Of a stretch of 64,000 bases of DNA, positions 24,070 through 34,931 are shown one piece after another. Source of the stretch: Stereocaulon alpinum (taxonomy: Eukaryota > Ascomycota > Lecanoromycetes > Lecanorales > Stereocaulaceae). Positions within the stretch are counted from its first letter, which is position 1. The number at the start of each line of letters is the position of its first letter. The notes beneath the pieces were generated by a model, which was given only the letters and a program-made list of their open reading frames with translations, did not search any database and was not told where the DNA came from. Position numbers and translations under genes: made by a program. The stretch is from NCBI GenBank assembly GCA_018257865.1, contig JAEUBA010000019.1:326736-390735 (forward strand), read 5' to 3'.

Positions 24070-25257
24070 TCAATCTCGGTCCCAAAAGCAATTGGCCAAA
24101 CGAATAGGAGGAGCGTGCTTCCAAGTGACACCCATGACATCTTTAATCAATCCCTCCTTCCAATCCCACTGGCTATGACGACCAACCTGTACCTGCTCCT
24201 CGTTCGCGCAACCAAGATCGTAGTTGTATCGCGCGGTCTTCAATTGCTTGCATATGAAGTCTATCTCGGCGCATGAAGTAAGAACGACATGCGTAGCCTT
24301 GTCCGACATAGTGACATAAATAGTGATTTCCACGCTAATTAGTCTTCTGCAGCTCTCCAACATTGACCATAGCTGTGCCAACTTCAGCTGTTCGGTCAAG
24401 TGATTTTCAATTGGACAATCCCAGTCCCACATCGGGTCGGTCCTTATGAGTAGCAGTCCTATATGTACGGTCCTAAGCAGCGCTGTCGGTCTTGGTGAGA
24501 TATTGCCAGTGCTCTCCTGCAGGAAGAGAGGCAGATTGTCGACGTTGATAGCGAAAGTATTAGACTGGTAGAAGATAGGGATGGATTCTTCGTACACCAC
24601 CCTACTGACAGCAAAGATTCTCACGTCCACAGGGCCGTTAGTAGTAGCTGCAGAGCCATCTGGTGGAAACTGAAAGACCTGTCTCTTTCGACTTAGGACC
24701 AATCTATAAACCTCTTGCCGCAATTCAAGCGGTAATTCGAGAAAGCGAAATGGCTTCTTTGGTACAGGTAGACTCGACCCTCCACATGCTTTGTGGTGAT
24801 CACGCCGATACCTGTTCCATCGTTGAAGACCAAGACACTTCGACTTGCTGACCAACCCAATGTCATTGAACTCACGCTCCGGTATCTTCTCAATCGACGG
24901 ATCAAGCGGTATGCGACCATTAAACTTCGCCAATTTCCTCGCATTCCACCTCTGGTTTCGCTCCGCTTTCATCACAAAGACTCTGCGTTGAGAGCTCTCG
25001 AGACTTTGCCACAACGCATCAGCGCCCTCATCGCTGAATTCGACCTTGACATTGCCAAAAAGGAGGTCATTGGGATCAGCTTCAAACAAAGCATGGGGAG
25101 AAGTTTCCCTTAGATCTGGCTGTTGCCATACTTTGAAGTCTTCGCGCTTCTTCGCCCAATCTGCGTGCTCTTGGAGTTCTTCTTTGGTGAAGAAGCAGGA
25201 CGTCAGCAGACTGAGAAGTGCGGCTCCAAGACGCCGGCCAAGGTATTCACGGATCAT
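24070..25257 (-). CDS. 2EXR / F-box-like fungal protein
   Basis: Single exon, 395 aa, start ATG at 25257. The central motif RFLELPLELRQEVYRLVL, followed by a VSRVVYEESIPIFYQSNTF stretch, is the hallmark of the large fungal 2EXR/F-box-like family. These proteins are often annotated as F-box-like adaptors, but their partners are mostly unknown. The N terminus (REYLGRRLGAALLSLLTSCFF) is hydrophobic and the next 150 residues are charged. Nothing in the sequence gives a substrate. Confidence 0.72.
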   Translation of the reverse strand: MIREYLGRRLGAALLSLLTSCFFTKEELQEHADWAKKREDFKVWQQPDLRETSPHALFEADPNDLLFGNVKVEFSDEGADALWQSLESSQRRVFVMKAERNQRWNARKLAKFNGRIPLDPSIEKIPEREFNDIGLVSKSKCLGLQRWNRYRRDHHKACGGSSLPVPKKPFRFLELPLELRQEVYRLVLSRKRQVFQFPPDGSAATTNGPVDVRIFAVSRVVYEESIPIFYQSNTFAINVDNLPLFLQESTGNISPRPTALLRTVHIGLLLIRTDPMWDWDCPIENHLTEQLKLAQLWSMLESCRRLISVEITIYVTMSDKATHVVLTSCAEIDFICKQLKTARYNYDLGCANEEQVQVGRHSQWDWKEGLIKDVMGVTWKHAPPIRLANCFWDRD

Positions 25258-25487
25258 GGCTTAGATGAACGCAAATTACGATGCTGTAAGAATGTAATGT
25301 TGAGAGATGACTGTGCGGATGTAAACACTCAAGCGGACGACGCAAGGCTGAGTATCGGTTTGTTCAATTGAAAGATGCTAGTGCTCATAATATCATGCAA
25401 AAGCTATCCTAGAACTCTCACAGGGCGGGTAAGATTTCCCCGGAAGCTGGAGGCGGATTTTACTTTCCTGTATTTCTTGATGGTGCA

Positions 25488-25864
25488 ATGAGCATGACTA
25501 CGTTTCGACACCCAAAGCTGACACTGGGGAACTACGGTACGAGCTTCCTTTCCTCATCCGGTGTAGCGCAGTTTGTTAGCTCAGCCCCTCTCAGTAACGT
25601 CACTGTTGTCGACACTGCCTCTGCCTCCTTCCAATTGGAAAGTCACACTCTCTACCAAGCCATGATGGATGTGAGTATCATTTTATCCTATAAATAGTGT
25701 GGTTCGTATATAAGTGCGTTGTCAATTCGCTCTCACTCGCAAAAGTCCTCCTTTCATTCCAGGCCAAGATGACTAACGCACTACAAGACCTAGCAAAAGT
25801 CCTCGCCAGAATCTTTCATATTTGTCTCCTTGGTCCTATAGTCCGGTGTTTCCGCTACACCTGA
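25488..25864 (+). CDS. Possible two-exon gene for a 94-aa protein
   Basis: Model: exons 25488-25670 and 25763-25864. The donor GTGAGT and the acceptor in a pyrimidine tract (CTTTCATTCCAG) define a 92-nt intron in phase 0, and the intron contains the stop that ends the unspliced frame. The first exon encodes a Ser/Thr/Val-rich stretch. The second encodes an amphipathic helix-like segment (NALQDLAKVLARIFHICLLG). I recognise no family. The stop lies only 60 bp before the ATG of the oxygenase gene, so this could instead be an upstream frame or 5' leader of that gene. Confidence 0.35.
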
Positions 25865-25924
25865 ACCCTTCAATTACCTTTCCTAGTCCTCCAAAATCAA
25901 AGGTTTCTAGAAACACAAATCAGA

Positions 25925-26974
25925 ATGGGCGGCCCAGCAGCACCCCCAAATGCCGATGACCTAGCTCTCCGCTTCCTAGCATCAGAAGGCTACCTCCCTC
26001 TATCTCTAGCAGACCACCCAGGAATGGTAGAAGCATACCAAAACCTCTTCGCGAGGTCCCATCAATTCTTCGATCTCCCAGCCGATTCGCCGCAAAAGAC
26101 AACTTACCAAGCAGTCTCCGGCCCCGCAGCAAGCGAAGAAGGCTACTCCAAAATCCCCAGTGAGAAATCCATCCTGACGACTAGAACCTCAACTCACTGT
26201 CCGGAGCTCCTGCGCGATGATCTCAAGAAAGCATGGGACCTCACCGGCGCCTTCATGGAGAAGACAATCTCCGCAATCGCCCTAATCCTGGCCCTAAAGC
26301 CCGACGTCTTCGCACCCTTCGTAACACCCTGCGCAAAACTCACAGACACCAAAACCCCAACCCAACTCCGCATGTTCCGCTACGACCGTCCCACAGGCCC
26401 GGGACCAACAATAAACGCAGCAAAACACAAAGACCTCGGCCTGCTCTCCCTCGTAGTCGGTCACTCACCCGGTCTAGAAGTCCAAAACGTATCAAACAAT
26501 TCCTGGATCCCAATCGAAGAAGACACTTACCTCCCATCCGGCTCTAGAACCCGCTCCGGCGGCCTCACTGCCACCCTTCTAGGAGGCGAAACACTGTCCT
26601 TCCTTTCGCGCGGTAATTATCGAGCTGGCGTCCACCGCGTAGTCTGCGCACCCGTATCCGCAAGTAATAACGATCCCTTCAGATTCAGCATCGTATACAC
26701 GCTCCGTCCAGCCGTAGCGCCTTTGTATACCAAAGACTTCGAATCCGCGATCACCGGGCAGTTTGCGGCTGAGGAGCGCTGTGAGGGGATAAGTAGTGCG
26801 AAGTTGTTTGACGCGATATTGAGGAGTCATTGGAATATTAATGCTGCGAAGGAGGTGAGGGAGAAGCAGAGGGAGGAGCAGAGGATGAAGAGGGTGGTTG
26901 CGGTGGTTGGGGAGGAGAAGGGGGTGGGTATTGGTGTTAGTGTTGAGGAGATGGGGGAGAGGATGGGTGGGTAG
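25925..26974 (+). CDS. 2-oxoglutarate/Fe(II)-dependent oxygenase (isopenicillin N synthase-like)
   Basis: Single exon, 349 aa. The jelly-roll 2OG-Fe(II) oxygenase core has a complete iron triad, His168 and Asp170 (KHKDLGLLS) and His237 (AGVHRVV). Arg253 in PFRFSIVYTL is the 2-oxoglutarate-binding Arg of the RxS motif. An N-terminal DIOX_N-like part (residues 10-130) precedes it. Such enzymes hydroxylate, desaturate or cyclise small molecules; the substrate cannot be read from sequence. The last 45 residues are a Glu/Lys/Arg-rich, then Gly/Val-rich tail outside the enzyme fold. No biosynthetic cluster genes adjoin it. Confidence 0.85.
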   Translation: MGGPAAPPNADDLALRFLASEGYLPLSLADHPGMVEAYQNLFARSHQFFDLPADSPQKTTYQAVSGPAASEEGYSKIPSEKSILTTRTSTHCPELLRDDLKKAWDLTGAFMEKTISAIALILALKPDVFAPFVTPCAKLTDTKTPTQLRMFRYDRPTGPGPTINAAKHKDLGLLSLVVGHSPGLEVQNVSNNSWIPIEEDTYLPSGSRTRSGGLTATLLGGETLSFLSRGNYRAGVHRVVCAPVSASNNDPFRFSIVYTLRPAVAPLYTKDFESAITGQFAAEERCEGISSAKLFDAILRSHWNINAAKEVREKQREEQRMKRVVAVVGEEKGVGIGVSVEEMGERMGG

Positions 26975-27438
26975 GAAGGGGTTGAGATATGACGAAGAGG
27001 GAAATGAGGGTCGTTCTTTTGCCGTTATGAGATATGAGAAACGCTCGCATTATACAACGAAGAAATAACGCTTTCAGCGTATAGGAACAGAATCTTTTCA
27101 AGACTTACCTACTATACAAAGCCTCCATACAATGTAAAGATGAGTAACAGTGGTATGATGTGGGTCGTGGTGGATAAGGCAAAGAGCCAAGCCAATCTCC
27201 CCCGCCCTCCTCGCTTCGGCCGAACAAGGACCCTGACACATTCGAAGATCACCAACACAAAGTGAATGCGAATTCGATTCATAAATCTCTAAAAAGTCAT
27301 GCCTACACTGCCGCTATTTCCCACAATGCCTGCCAGTGCTCATAAATGCCCAAATAGATCCTGCCCGTTGACAACGCCATCCGAACAATCCATCGTTACA
27401 TGTTCACAGAAGTCCAACCAATTCAACGCTTTTGGGTC
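26975..27438. other. Convergent 3' intergenic region
   Basis: About 460 bp between the 3' ends of the oxygenase and eIF4E-like genes. I see no gene, RNA or repeat in it. Confidence 0.5.
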
Positions 27439-28473
27439 TTAACGCTGTGTATCCCTCCACATGGCCCGCTTACCCTCCGGACTCTTGACCTCGGCCTCTG
27501 GTATTGTGCCTCCACCTAGCGAGCTCGAAGGGGTTCTTGCTTTTTCCGCTTCTTTTGTCTGGGCAACCGCCTCGTCGAAGCCGGGATGGGTACTGTGTTG
27601 CTTGTAGTAGATGTGACTTTGTTGCGTTGGTTTCAATTCTGGTGAAAGCTTGTCGAGTATAACAGCGAGTATGCCATCTTTACTTTTTTCGTTGGAGGCA
27701 TCTCGATGCCAGATGCTGATGGTGTTGCCGTTGTAACGCATGGATAGTGAGAGACCACATATATCATCTCCTGCGGAAGTCATGTCTTAACGCATCTGAG
27801 ACGACGAGAAGAGAGCTTCCTTACCTTTCTGGACAACATCAAAGAACCCTTCCCCAACAGCTAGGACCAGTAGCTCTTTCCAGAACTGATCCGTCTTTTC
27901 TTTTGGCACCCGAAATGTCCACGAACCACCGTTCACATTCCTCGGATCTTCCCAGACAGGTTTCACCCCTCTCTTGAAGAAGTGCACCGAGTCCTTGAAG
28001 CCGAGCCTTTGCAATGGGAAGGAGTTGACGACTTCCCAAAAGAGCTTTACAGTCATAATGTCGTCTTGCAGAAGGGTGAGACGGCCCTCATAGTCACCGG
28101 AAGGCGCATGTTTGTCGTGCCAGAATGTCCACGCATGTCCGAAGTAGTAGGAATTCTCAATCTGGCTGTCGATAGATTCCTCCGGCTGATCGATGGGACT
28201 ACTGATGGGGCTTCCACCAGCTTTGTCGGATCTGGACCGGCGGCTTTGTGGCTGAAATCTTGACAGAGTATTCAGTAGTGATAGCTTTCGGTCTCGTCTC
28301 GCGGGAGAATCTGCATCTGAGATCGGGCTGAACTCAGCGGTAGCGTACGAAGGGTTGGTTGCCATTCTTTCGGCAGTCCGTCTTCGAATGATCTGGTTAA
28401 TATGGTAAGTAAACAAGGGTTGCCCATTAGCACCTATCTTTGTAGGAGTGGGTGGTGGATCTTGATCTGCCAT
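27439..28473 (-). CDS. Translation initiation factor eIF4E family protein, class II (4EHP)-like
   Basis: Model: exons 28473-27825 and 27770-27439, 326 aa, with one 54-nt intron in phase 1. The cap-binding core contains HAWTFWHDKH, LFWEVVNSFP, VKPVWEDPRNVNGGSW and DDICGLSLSMRYNGNTISIW. The position of human eIF4E Trp56 falls on Tyr (GDYEGRL), whereas Trp102 (VWEDP) is kept. Replacement of Trp56 by an aromatic residue is a class II (4EHP/eIF4E2) mark, so the protein may bind cap and act as a specialised or repressive factor. The Trp43 equivalent is still Trp, so the class call is not firm. A Ser/Arg-rich 110-residue N terminus and a 50-residue C-terminal tail flank the core. The open frame extends upstream of 28473, but MADQDPPPTPTK looks like the natural start. 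Confidence 0.85.
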
Positions 28474-29491
28474 AGTACTGGGAATGTGCAATAGACCGAA
28501 TTGGTCAAAGACGAATTTGACAAAGTGCAAGTCTTCAAATAGACGATGTTGCAAAGGAGGGCTTGAAGGAAAGGAACATGATGGGAAGAAAAGACGATGA
28601 ATTTGTGTAACGAAGACACGCTCACAGTGATCACAAGACGGTGTTGGAGTCAGACAAGGACGTCGCACTTCGACTTACAAAGCCTCTTGCCACCGGAGTT
28701 ACGACTGGTGCTATTTTGCGTAACGCACGTAAGACCAACGATATTCTTCTATATATATAAAGTGATGAAAATAAGGTTAACTTACAAGTCTGTTGAGTCT
28801 CTTTGGAACAATTGCGACTTATAGAACCTTGTGTTTCGGGCCAAAGGGATTGAATGATTTACAGCAATTGTATGCTGGGTCCGAGAAATGCGCAAACGGA
28901 GTGATGGAGTAGCAATCACAGTATCGGAAGAGCTGCCTCCTTAGTGGCTTGCTTGTCCATTGATAGTGCCTACAGACCAATTGGGGATGGTTTCGTAGTC
29001 CAGGAGACTAACGGCTTTGAGTTCAGGGGTAATGCAAAGGCTACATTCATATTAGTGCCAAATCTAGCAGGAAAACAAGGCTACTCACCTTTCCAGTATC
29101 GGATTTCTCTTCTCTATCGTGGCAAACCTTGGCCGGCAGGACCAATCGAGCGGAATGTCGATCTTCTTGTATAAAGGGAGCGGAGGGATCACTGAAGGAG
29201 AGTAGGGAAAGCACGATGCTGAAACGTACGACCTGAAACTGAATACGAAGCAGCCACGAAGCTCGGGCCAATCGCATGCCGCAATCACTAGCGGAAGGGA
29301 GATCGCCATTGGCCGCTGCGCCTCGCCTGCACTTGCCAAACCAAAGTTTTTGTCAAACCTCCACCACTGATTTCCAACGACGCACCACCGGGTACCGAAC
29401 TGACACAGAGCCCGTGACACGTTTCACAATAAAGTTTGTGGTTGAGCATTGCCCGTGCTGAAACAGGATTGGCTATAGACGTTGAAATACC
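28474..29491. other. Divergent intergenic region
   Basis: About 1 kb between two divergent starts. Short frames such as 28944-29174 show no family resemblance. The stretch must contain both promoters; nothing else is seen. Confidence 0.45.
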
Positions 29492-30529
29492 ATGAAACGA
29501 CCACGTGCAGAACTCGGACCCCACCCTTCCTCACCCACACCAAAACGATCGAGAAGAGCTGTCCAATGTGCTTCGTACCCGGAAGGCCAAATGTCGGCCT
29601 CGCAGACCTCAACAGACTCAAGCACATCCACACTCCTCAATTCGCCCCCCAAGCTTCCACCAGAGTATGACGTCCCCTCCTCAGACCTCGACGACAGCAT
29701 CTCCGATACAAGCAGCAGCACCTCCTCCTCTACCTCACCATCTATACTCGCATACCTATCATCCACATCCACATCATCCTCCTCAGGCTCCCTCAATGAC
29801 TCCTCATCCACAAATACAAACAGCTCTAGCTCCAGCTCCAACCCCTTCTACCTAACCCGCCCGCCCCTAACAGACGCCGACCTAGCTAGAGAAATAGCCA
29901 CCTACAACGCCATAAACGATTTCACCACAAACTCAAACACAACATCCTTAACCTCCACCTCTGCCTCCATCTCCGACGACATCTCCCCCTCCCCCTCCCC
30001 CTCCTCATCCACAAACTCAGCCTCAGCTCTAGACCCCTCCTCCCCCTCCTTCCTCTCATTTACATCATCCGCCTCAACCGCCTCACTATCCTCCCCCTCA
30101 TCCAACGCCTCCTCCTCCTCCTCTTCAGAAGCATCACACACCGGCCCCCACCACCCAGTCCTCTCAACCGAGAATCTAGCAACGCTACAATCCCGTCTCA
30201 GCGAATTACTACCGAAAATGCGATCTGCGAATCAGGAGCTTGAGGTCGAGAGGGCGGAGGGGAGGTTGGGCGAGAGGGATATGGAGGATTTGGGTGAGGA
30301 AGGGGAGGAGGGGGAGGGGGGGAAGGGGTATATTGAGATGGATTTGGGGTTGGGGGTTCTTGAGGAGAGGGGGGAGGGAAGGGGTGGGGAGGAGAGTGAG
30401 GGGAGTCGGGAAAGTGATGGGGAAGATGATGATGGGGCTAGCAATAGGGCTGAGAATGGTATTGGGAGGTTGTTGAATTTGCGGAAACCAAAGAGGCGAA
30501 AAGTTAAGATTGAGGAGGTTGGTGGTTGA
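29492..30529 (+). CDS. NOPCHAP1-like (DUF4598) protein with long Ser-rich tracts
   Basis: Single exon, 345 aa. The conserved part is ATLQSRLSELLPKMRSANQE followed by LEVERAEGRLGERDMEDL and a short IEMDLGLGVLEE segment. It resembles the PF15370 family, whose human member NOPCHAP1 helps assemble box C/D snoRNP proteins with R2TP. Residues 40-220 are dominated by Ser/Thr runs, and an acidic Glu/Gly/Asp tract precedes a basic C terminus (NLRKPKRRKVKIEE) that looks like a nuclear or nucleolar signal. Coding-strand composition flips from C-rich to G-rich near 30200. The family match is from recalled motif and is moderate; a disordered fungal-specific nuclear protein is the alternative. Confidence 0.62.
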   Translation: MKRPRAELGPHPSSPTPKRSRRAVQCASYPEGQMSASQTSTDSSTSTLLNSPPKLPPEYDVPSSDLDDSISDTSSSTSSSTSPSILAYLSSTSTSSSSGSLNDSSSTNTNSSSSSSNPFYLTRPPLTDADLAREIATYNAINDFTTNSNTTSLTSTSASISDDISPSPSPSSSTNSASALDPSSPSFLSFTSSASTASLSSPSSNASSSSSSEASHTGPHHPVLSTENLATLQSRLSELLPKMRSANQELEVERAEGRLGERDMEDLGEEGEEGEGGKGYIEMDLGLGVLEERGEGRGGEESEGSRESDGEDDDGASNRAENGIGRLLNLRKPKRRKVKIEEVGG

Positions 30530-30774
30530 TGAGCTTATATATCCACTAAAAAGTTGAACGGTTGTAACGACGTTATGTATATGAATTATAGATATGAGCT
30601 CTATACTGCATCTATAGTGAAGAAATAGAGAGCATGAGCTCATAATTGGTGTATGCCCCCTTCCGAGGTTTCCAAAAACGCCAGAGAGCAGCCGTTAGAG
30701 CGGCTATCCGAGCCCCGCCCAGCCCAGCCATCTCCCAATATATCCGGCATCAATGCAATACATTTTATAAATGT

Positions 30775-32643
30775 TCATGAGTGTTCTCTTACTTTGCACG
30801 TCCATCCCGACTCCTGATTCAAGAGTGGTAGACTAGCGCAACATCAGCAGCCATTCACGAAAAGGAATGCAGTAAAGCTTTGCGACTCACCTAGCACCCA
30901 AACACCACCCCAACTCATTCCCCCCAATCTTCTTCGCAATCTTAACCTCCCTCTGCAACCCCATCTCATACCCCGTATGCAACAGCGCAACCATAAAGTT
31001 CAAATCCAAACAATACTCCGGCCGTCCCTTTAACTCTTCCAACGCCCCCTCAACCGCACCAAAATTCCCCCACCCCTTCTCACCCTCGCATACCTTCGCC
31101 GTGAGGTCGCGTAGTTCAGCGATGGTGAAGGATTCAGGCATGCCGAGGGGTTGGGTGCGGTCGTAGAAATAGGAGAAGATGTAGACGTCTTCGCGTGCAA
31201 AAGTTTTTTCGAGGGAGGGTTGGTGGACGCCTTTGAAGGAGCAGGGGGCGAGGTCGCATTTTGCGTCTTTTACGAGGATTTTTTCGGCTAGACCGCGACA
31301 TTGGGCGGGGGCGGATTCGGTGGGGCCGATCATTTTCGTTTCGTAGGTCTTGCCGTCGTCGAGAGTCACGTTCATTTCGCGGGACATGCCTGGTACGATG
31401 CAGGGGTTTGTGATGGGTTGAGAGGCCCATGAGGCGTCGTTGGGAGATGCATCGTGTTTGGCTTGTACGACGGCTTTGTGGATGGACTTTCGTGCTTCCA
31501 TGAGGCCGTAGCCGAGATGCGAGTGCTGGTAGAGCTCGTAGGATTTGCCACTCGTCTTGAAGGTGTATTTGTGGTCGCCTTCGGCGAGCTTCTCTGGCAT
31601 GCCGCCCGAAGGCGACTTGAATGTTGGCTCAAATACAATTTGGGTAGAGCCTCCGCCAAGGTCGAACACAGCAGCTGTGGGTGACTTGTCTGGGCCGCCA
31701 ATCTTGCCTAGGAGGTAGTTGGTTGTAATCCAAGCGTAGACACCTTCGTCTTTGCCGTCCATAACCTCTATGCCCCCGTTTTCGGCTGAGACGACTGGGA
31801 ACGGGTATTGTGTTTCAAGGCGCTTGCGAACTGCAGCAAGAATGTTTTTGCTTGCGTCTGGGCCGAGTGTCTGGTCCAGCTTTCGTAGACCAGCCGTTGC
31901 CTTGACAGCGATTGGGGAGCATGCTTTTAAATTGTCTGGAATGGTCTTCATTGCTACATCAAGTAACGTGTCCAAACTCTTTGCAGCTCCCTCTGTATCC
32001 ACCCCGTAAGAGCTCAAGCCAGAGCCACCTTCCTTCTTCGGTGTCATTTCAAAAGCCATCTCTCCCTCAAAGTCGGGTGTTGCGCCGCAATTGTTGAATT
32101 TGTATACATGTATCCGAGAGCCAGTACTGCCGGCATCAATCATTGAAACATACTGTATTAGAGGTTTGCCCTTAGAGCTGGACTTGGAGCACTTCGCCGT
32201 TGCAAGAGCAGGGTCTATCTTCCCGTCCGCACCGGGTGTAGGAGCTTGGCCTACTGATTGGCCACCTGGGCAACGGTCAGCGAAGCCAATATCTCCAAAT
32301 ACCACGTTTGGGACATACCGTGCACGATATCACGAACGCCATCACCTCCTCTCGATGAGAAAAGGTATAACAGGAATAGAATAAGTCCAATGATTCCACC
32401 AGTCTTCAGATACCGCGATCTTTGACCGCCCGTCATTGACGTTGGCGGCTCTACCCTGTAGCCCTCCAGTGTGTTTGCACGCCCTCTACCACCCCAGTTG
32501 GATTTGATAGGCGTATCTTCTCTTTTCTGCTTGTCTGATTCGTGCCGCTCAGGCGATGAGACTGCTCTTCTGTACGGGGTGGAGCCGAAACTAAAGTATG
32601 ACCACAAACCAGGGCGTCGACGAAAATCGAGGCCCGTGGACAT
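30775..32643 (-). CDS. GDA1: Golgi guanosine diphosphatase (GDA1/CD39 family)
   Basis: Model: exons 32643-32319, 32265-30891 and 30832-30775, 585 aa; introns of 53 and 58 nt. Type II membrane protein with a basic cytosolic tail of 80 residues, one membrane anchor at 81-97 (TGGIIGLILFLLYLFSS), a stem, and a luminal apyrase domain. Apyrase conserved regions are intact: MIDAGSTGSRIHVYKF (ACR1), KATAGLRKLD (ACR2), ENGGIEVMDGKDEGVYAWIT (ACR3) and FDLGGGSTQIVFEP (ACR4). It hydrolyses GDP to GMP in the Golgi so that GDP-mannose/GMP antiport can feed glycosylation. The last small exon restores the family C terminus GASLPLL; without splicing the protein would stop at 30887. Confidence 0.93.
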
Positions 32644-33273
32644 GGGAAAGGGCAATTGAACGGTTGCAGAGTAAGCGGTGTCCTGCTCAATGGACACTAC
32701 TTGCTCGACCGCAGTTATGATAAAAAAGAATGTCCGCTGGCTACCTCGAGACACAGGAGGAGTGTCTTAGGACCTCGAGCGATTGATGAACGAGTGTTGA
32801 TAGTTACGGTCAGCCCCTGGCGACATTCGGGAACAAGAATTTGTTGTTCTTATCTTGGCATCCCTGAACCCTGCGCAGATCATCCTGCAGGCCTTTATCT
32901 AGGTAAGGTACCTTATTCTCGGTAGTAGTTACCTTCATACCCGCTGCACCTACGTACCTGGTGTTACCGGCTATTCATGGCCGAGGGGAAGTTTCTCCAC
33001 ACATTGCACAAATTCCACCATTCATGACGGACTACTGATGAAGTTTTCCGTCGGCTGATGACCCTGCACATACGTCATCGGAGCATTATAGAATTTTCTG
33101 CTTTTTGCGCTACTGTCTTCTCAGCTATTGCCGTTGACTATAGACTGCCTCTCATTTGGAACCCCAATTGCAAAGAAAGGTTTTCGAGACTCCTTGTGTT
33201 TTGTTCTACCCAGTGTTCTCACCACATTCCGTATATCCTAAACTTGTGATCCTCTCATCTACACTCAACCATA
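32644..33273. other. Divergent intergenic region between GDA1 and the SDR gene
   Basis: A 630-bp head-to-head gap with no supportable gene; promoters of both neighbours are expected here. I see no repeat or RNA. Confidence 0.45.
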
Positions 33274-34180
33274 ATGTCTTCACTCGAAGCAGCAAACCTT
33301 TTCAATGTCAAAGGACTCGTAGCCGTCATTACGGGCGGTGGATCTGGCATTGGAGCTATGATGACCGAAGCTCTTGCCTTGAACGGTGCCCATAAAGTCT
33401 ATATTATTGGACGTCGTAAAGAAGTGCTTGACGAAACCGCCAAGAAATCACCTCACGGCAACATCATCCCATTAGTCGGAGATGTGACCTCCAAAGAATC
33501 CCTTCAATCCATCGTCTCCCACATCGAGAAAGAAGTTGGCTACATCAATGTCTTGATCGCCAACAGCGGGATCCAAGGCCCGCCCGAGAACCCCTTAAGT
33601 GCCCAGAAGTCCCTAGAGGAATATCAATCAATTCTTTGGAACCAGTCCTTCGAGGAGTACAGCAATGTCTTCTCCGTCAATGTTGCTGCTGTGTTTTTCT
33701 CCATCATTGCATTTCTAAAGCTACTGGATGCAGGCAACAAGAAGGGAAATGTCGAGCAGAAGAGCCAAGTTATTGCCACTAGCAGCATCGGAGGCTTCAA
33801 TAGGAATGTACCTGGAGGCTACGCTTATGGACAGAGCAAAGCTGCTACCACTCATGTGATGAAGCAAATGGCGACGCAATTGGTGCCGTATGGGATTAGA
33901 TCGAACGTCGTTGTTCCTGGGCGTAAGTCCTACCTCTCCTACCTATCGCCAAATGAAATTCAGGCCTGATGTAGAGCTAGTGTACCCATCAGAAATGGCA
34001 GCACAGCTGATTGGTGATGGTGTCTTCGGAAGGGACAAGATCCCTGCAGAGAGAGCTGGTACGCCCGAAGACATGGCTGGCTGTATCCTCTACTTGACAA
34101 GCCGCGCTGGCGCCTATTGCACCGGCAACGTCGTTGTCACGGATGGAGGCAGGCTGAGCATCATGCCAAGCACTTACTGA
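33274..34180 (+). CDS. Short-chain dehydrogenase/reductase (classical SDR)
   Basis: Model: exons 33274-33922 and 33981-34180, 282 aa, 58-nt intron in phase 1 (VVVPG joined to LYPSEMAAQ). Rossmann-fold NAD(P)-dependent oxidoreductase. The nucleotide-binding motif TGGGSGIG is at residues 20-27, the LIANSG motif at about 94-99, the catalytic Ser near 170, and Tyr185/Lys189 in the YxxxK motif YGQSK. The C-terminal segment GNVVVTDGG matches classical SDRs. The substrate cannot be inferred. It lies 750 bp from an unrelated-looking SDR pseudogene on the other strand, but the two differ too much in motif context to be a tandem duplicate. Confidence 0.88.
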
Positions 34181-34931
34181 AAATCAAAAGCTGGCACGAA
34201 CTGATGAGACGGGATGAAGCTTAGAAGTGGAGGGTAAAGCTGGGGCATTCTCAAGATCCACGGGTAACGAGTTCCATTTGGGGTCCTAATCCGACCGAGC
34301 AAAGACCGTGTGACAATCGACAGTCCGATATCATGACCATATGAACACGAAGAAAATAGAACCCTCTCGATAGACACCACGGTACGTTTCCGTGCGTCAT
34401 CGAACCGCATGCCTTGCAATGACACCGAAGACCGAGTGGAACAGCCCTAAACCCCTCCACCCCCAAACCCCCCTCCCTCCCCTCAAACCTGATCTATGGG
34501 GTTCTTGGTAAGAGATACAAAATCGTTAGTGACTACTAGTTTCAACAGTCTTAAAAGATTCAAACCGTCCAACTTTCGAACTGAATTGCTTAACGCTGGA
34601 TTCTGGTAGTTGGTCCAGCTTGCCCTCCAAAACCGACATATGAAAACATCAAAACCGTTGCTACTATACAAGCATTCCTATCTCTCCCTTCCTCCAAACA
34701 CTTTGAATCAATTATTATACATCCATTTGTCCAATTTTTCCGGAGACATTGGGAGGGGCTAAAAGCCTGATTCTAAGACACTCTTTAGGGGCCTGCCCAG
34801 GGAATTGCGGCGAACCACCGTCATGATTTTGGGGACTAATACCTGGCACACACCGAAAGATTAAGACTATCATTATGTGAAACTACAGTGCATAAGCAAA
34901 GCACCTTGCCAGCGCACAAGTCTAATATTAG
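34181..34931. other. Convergent 3' intergenic region
   Basis: About 750 bp between the SDR gene and the 3' end of the SDR pseudogene. Only short, unconvincing frames are present. Confidence 0.5.
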
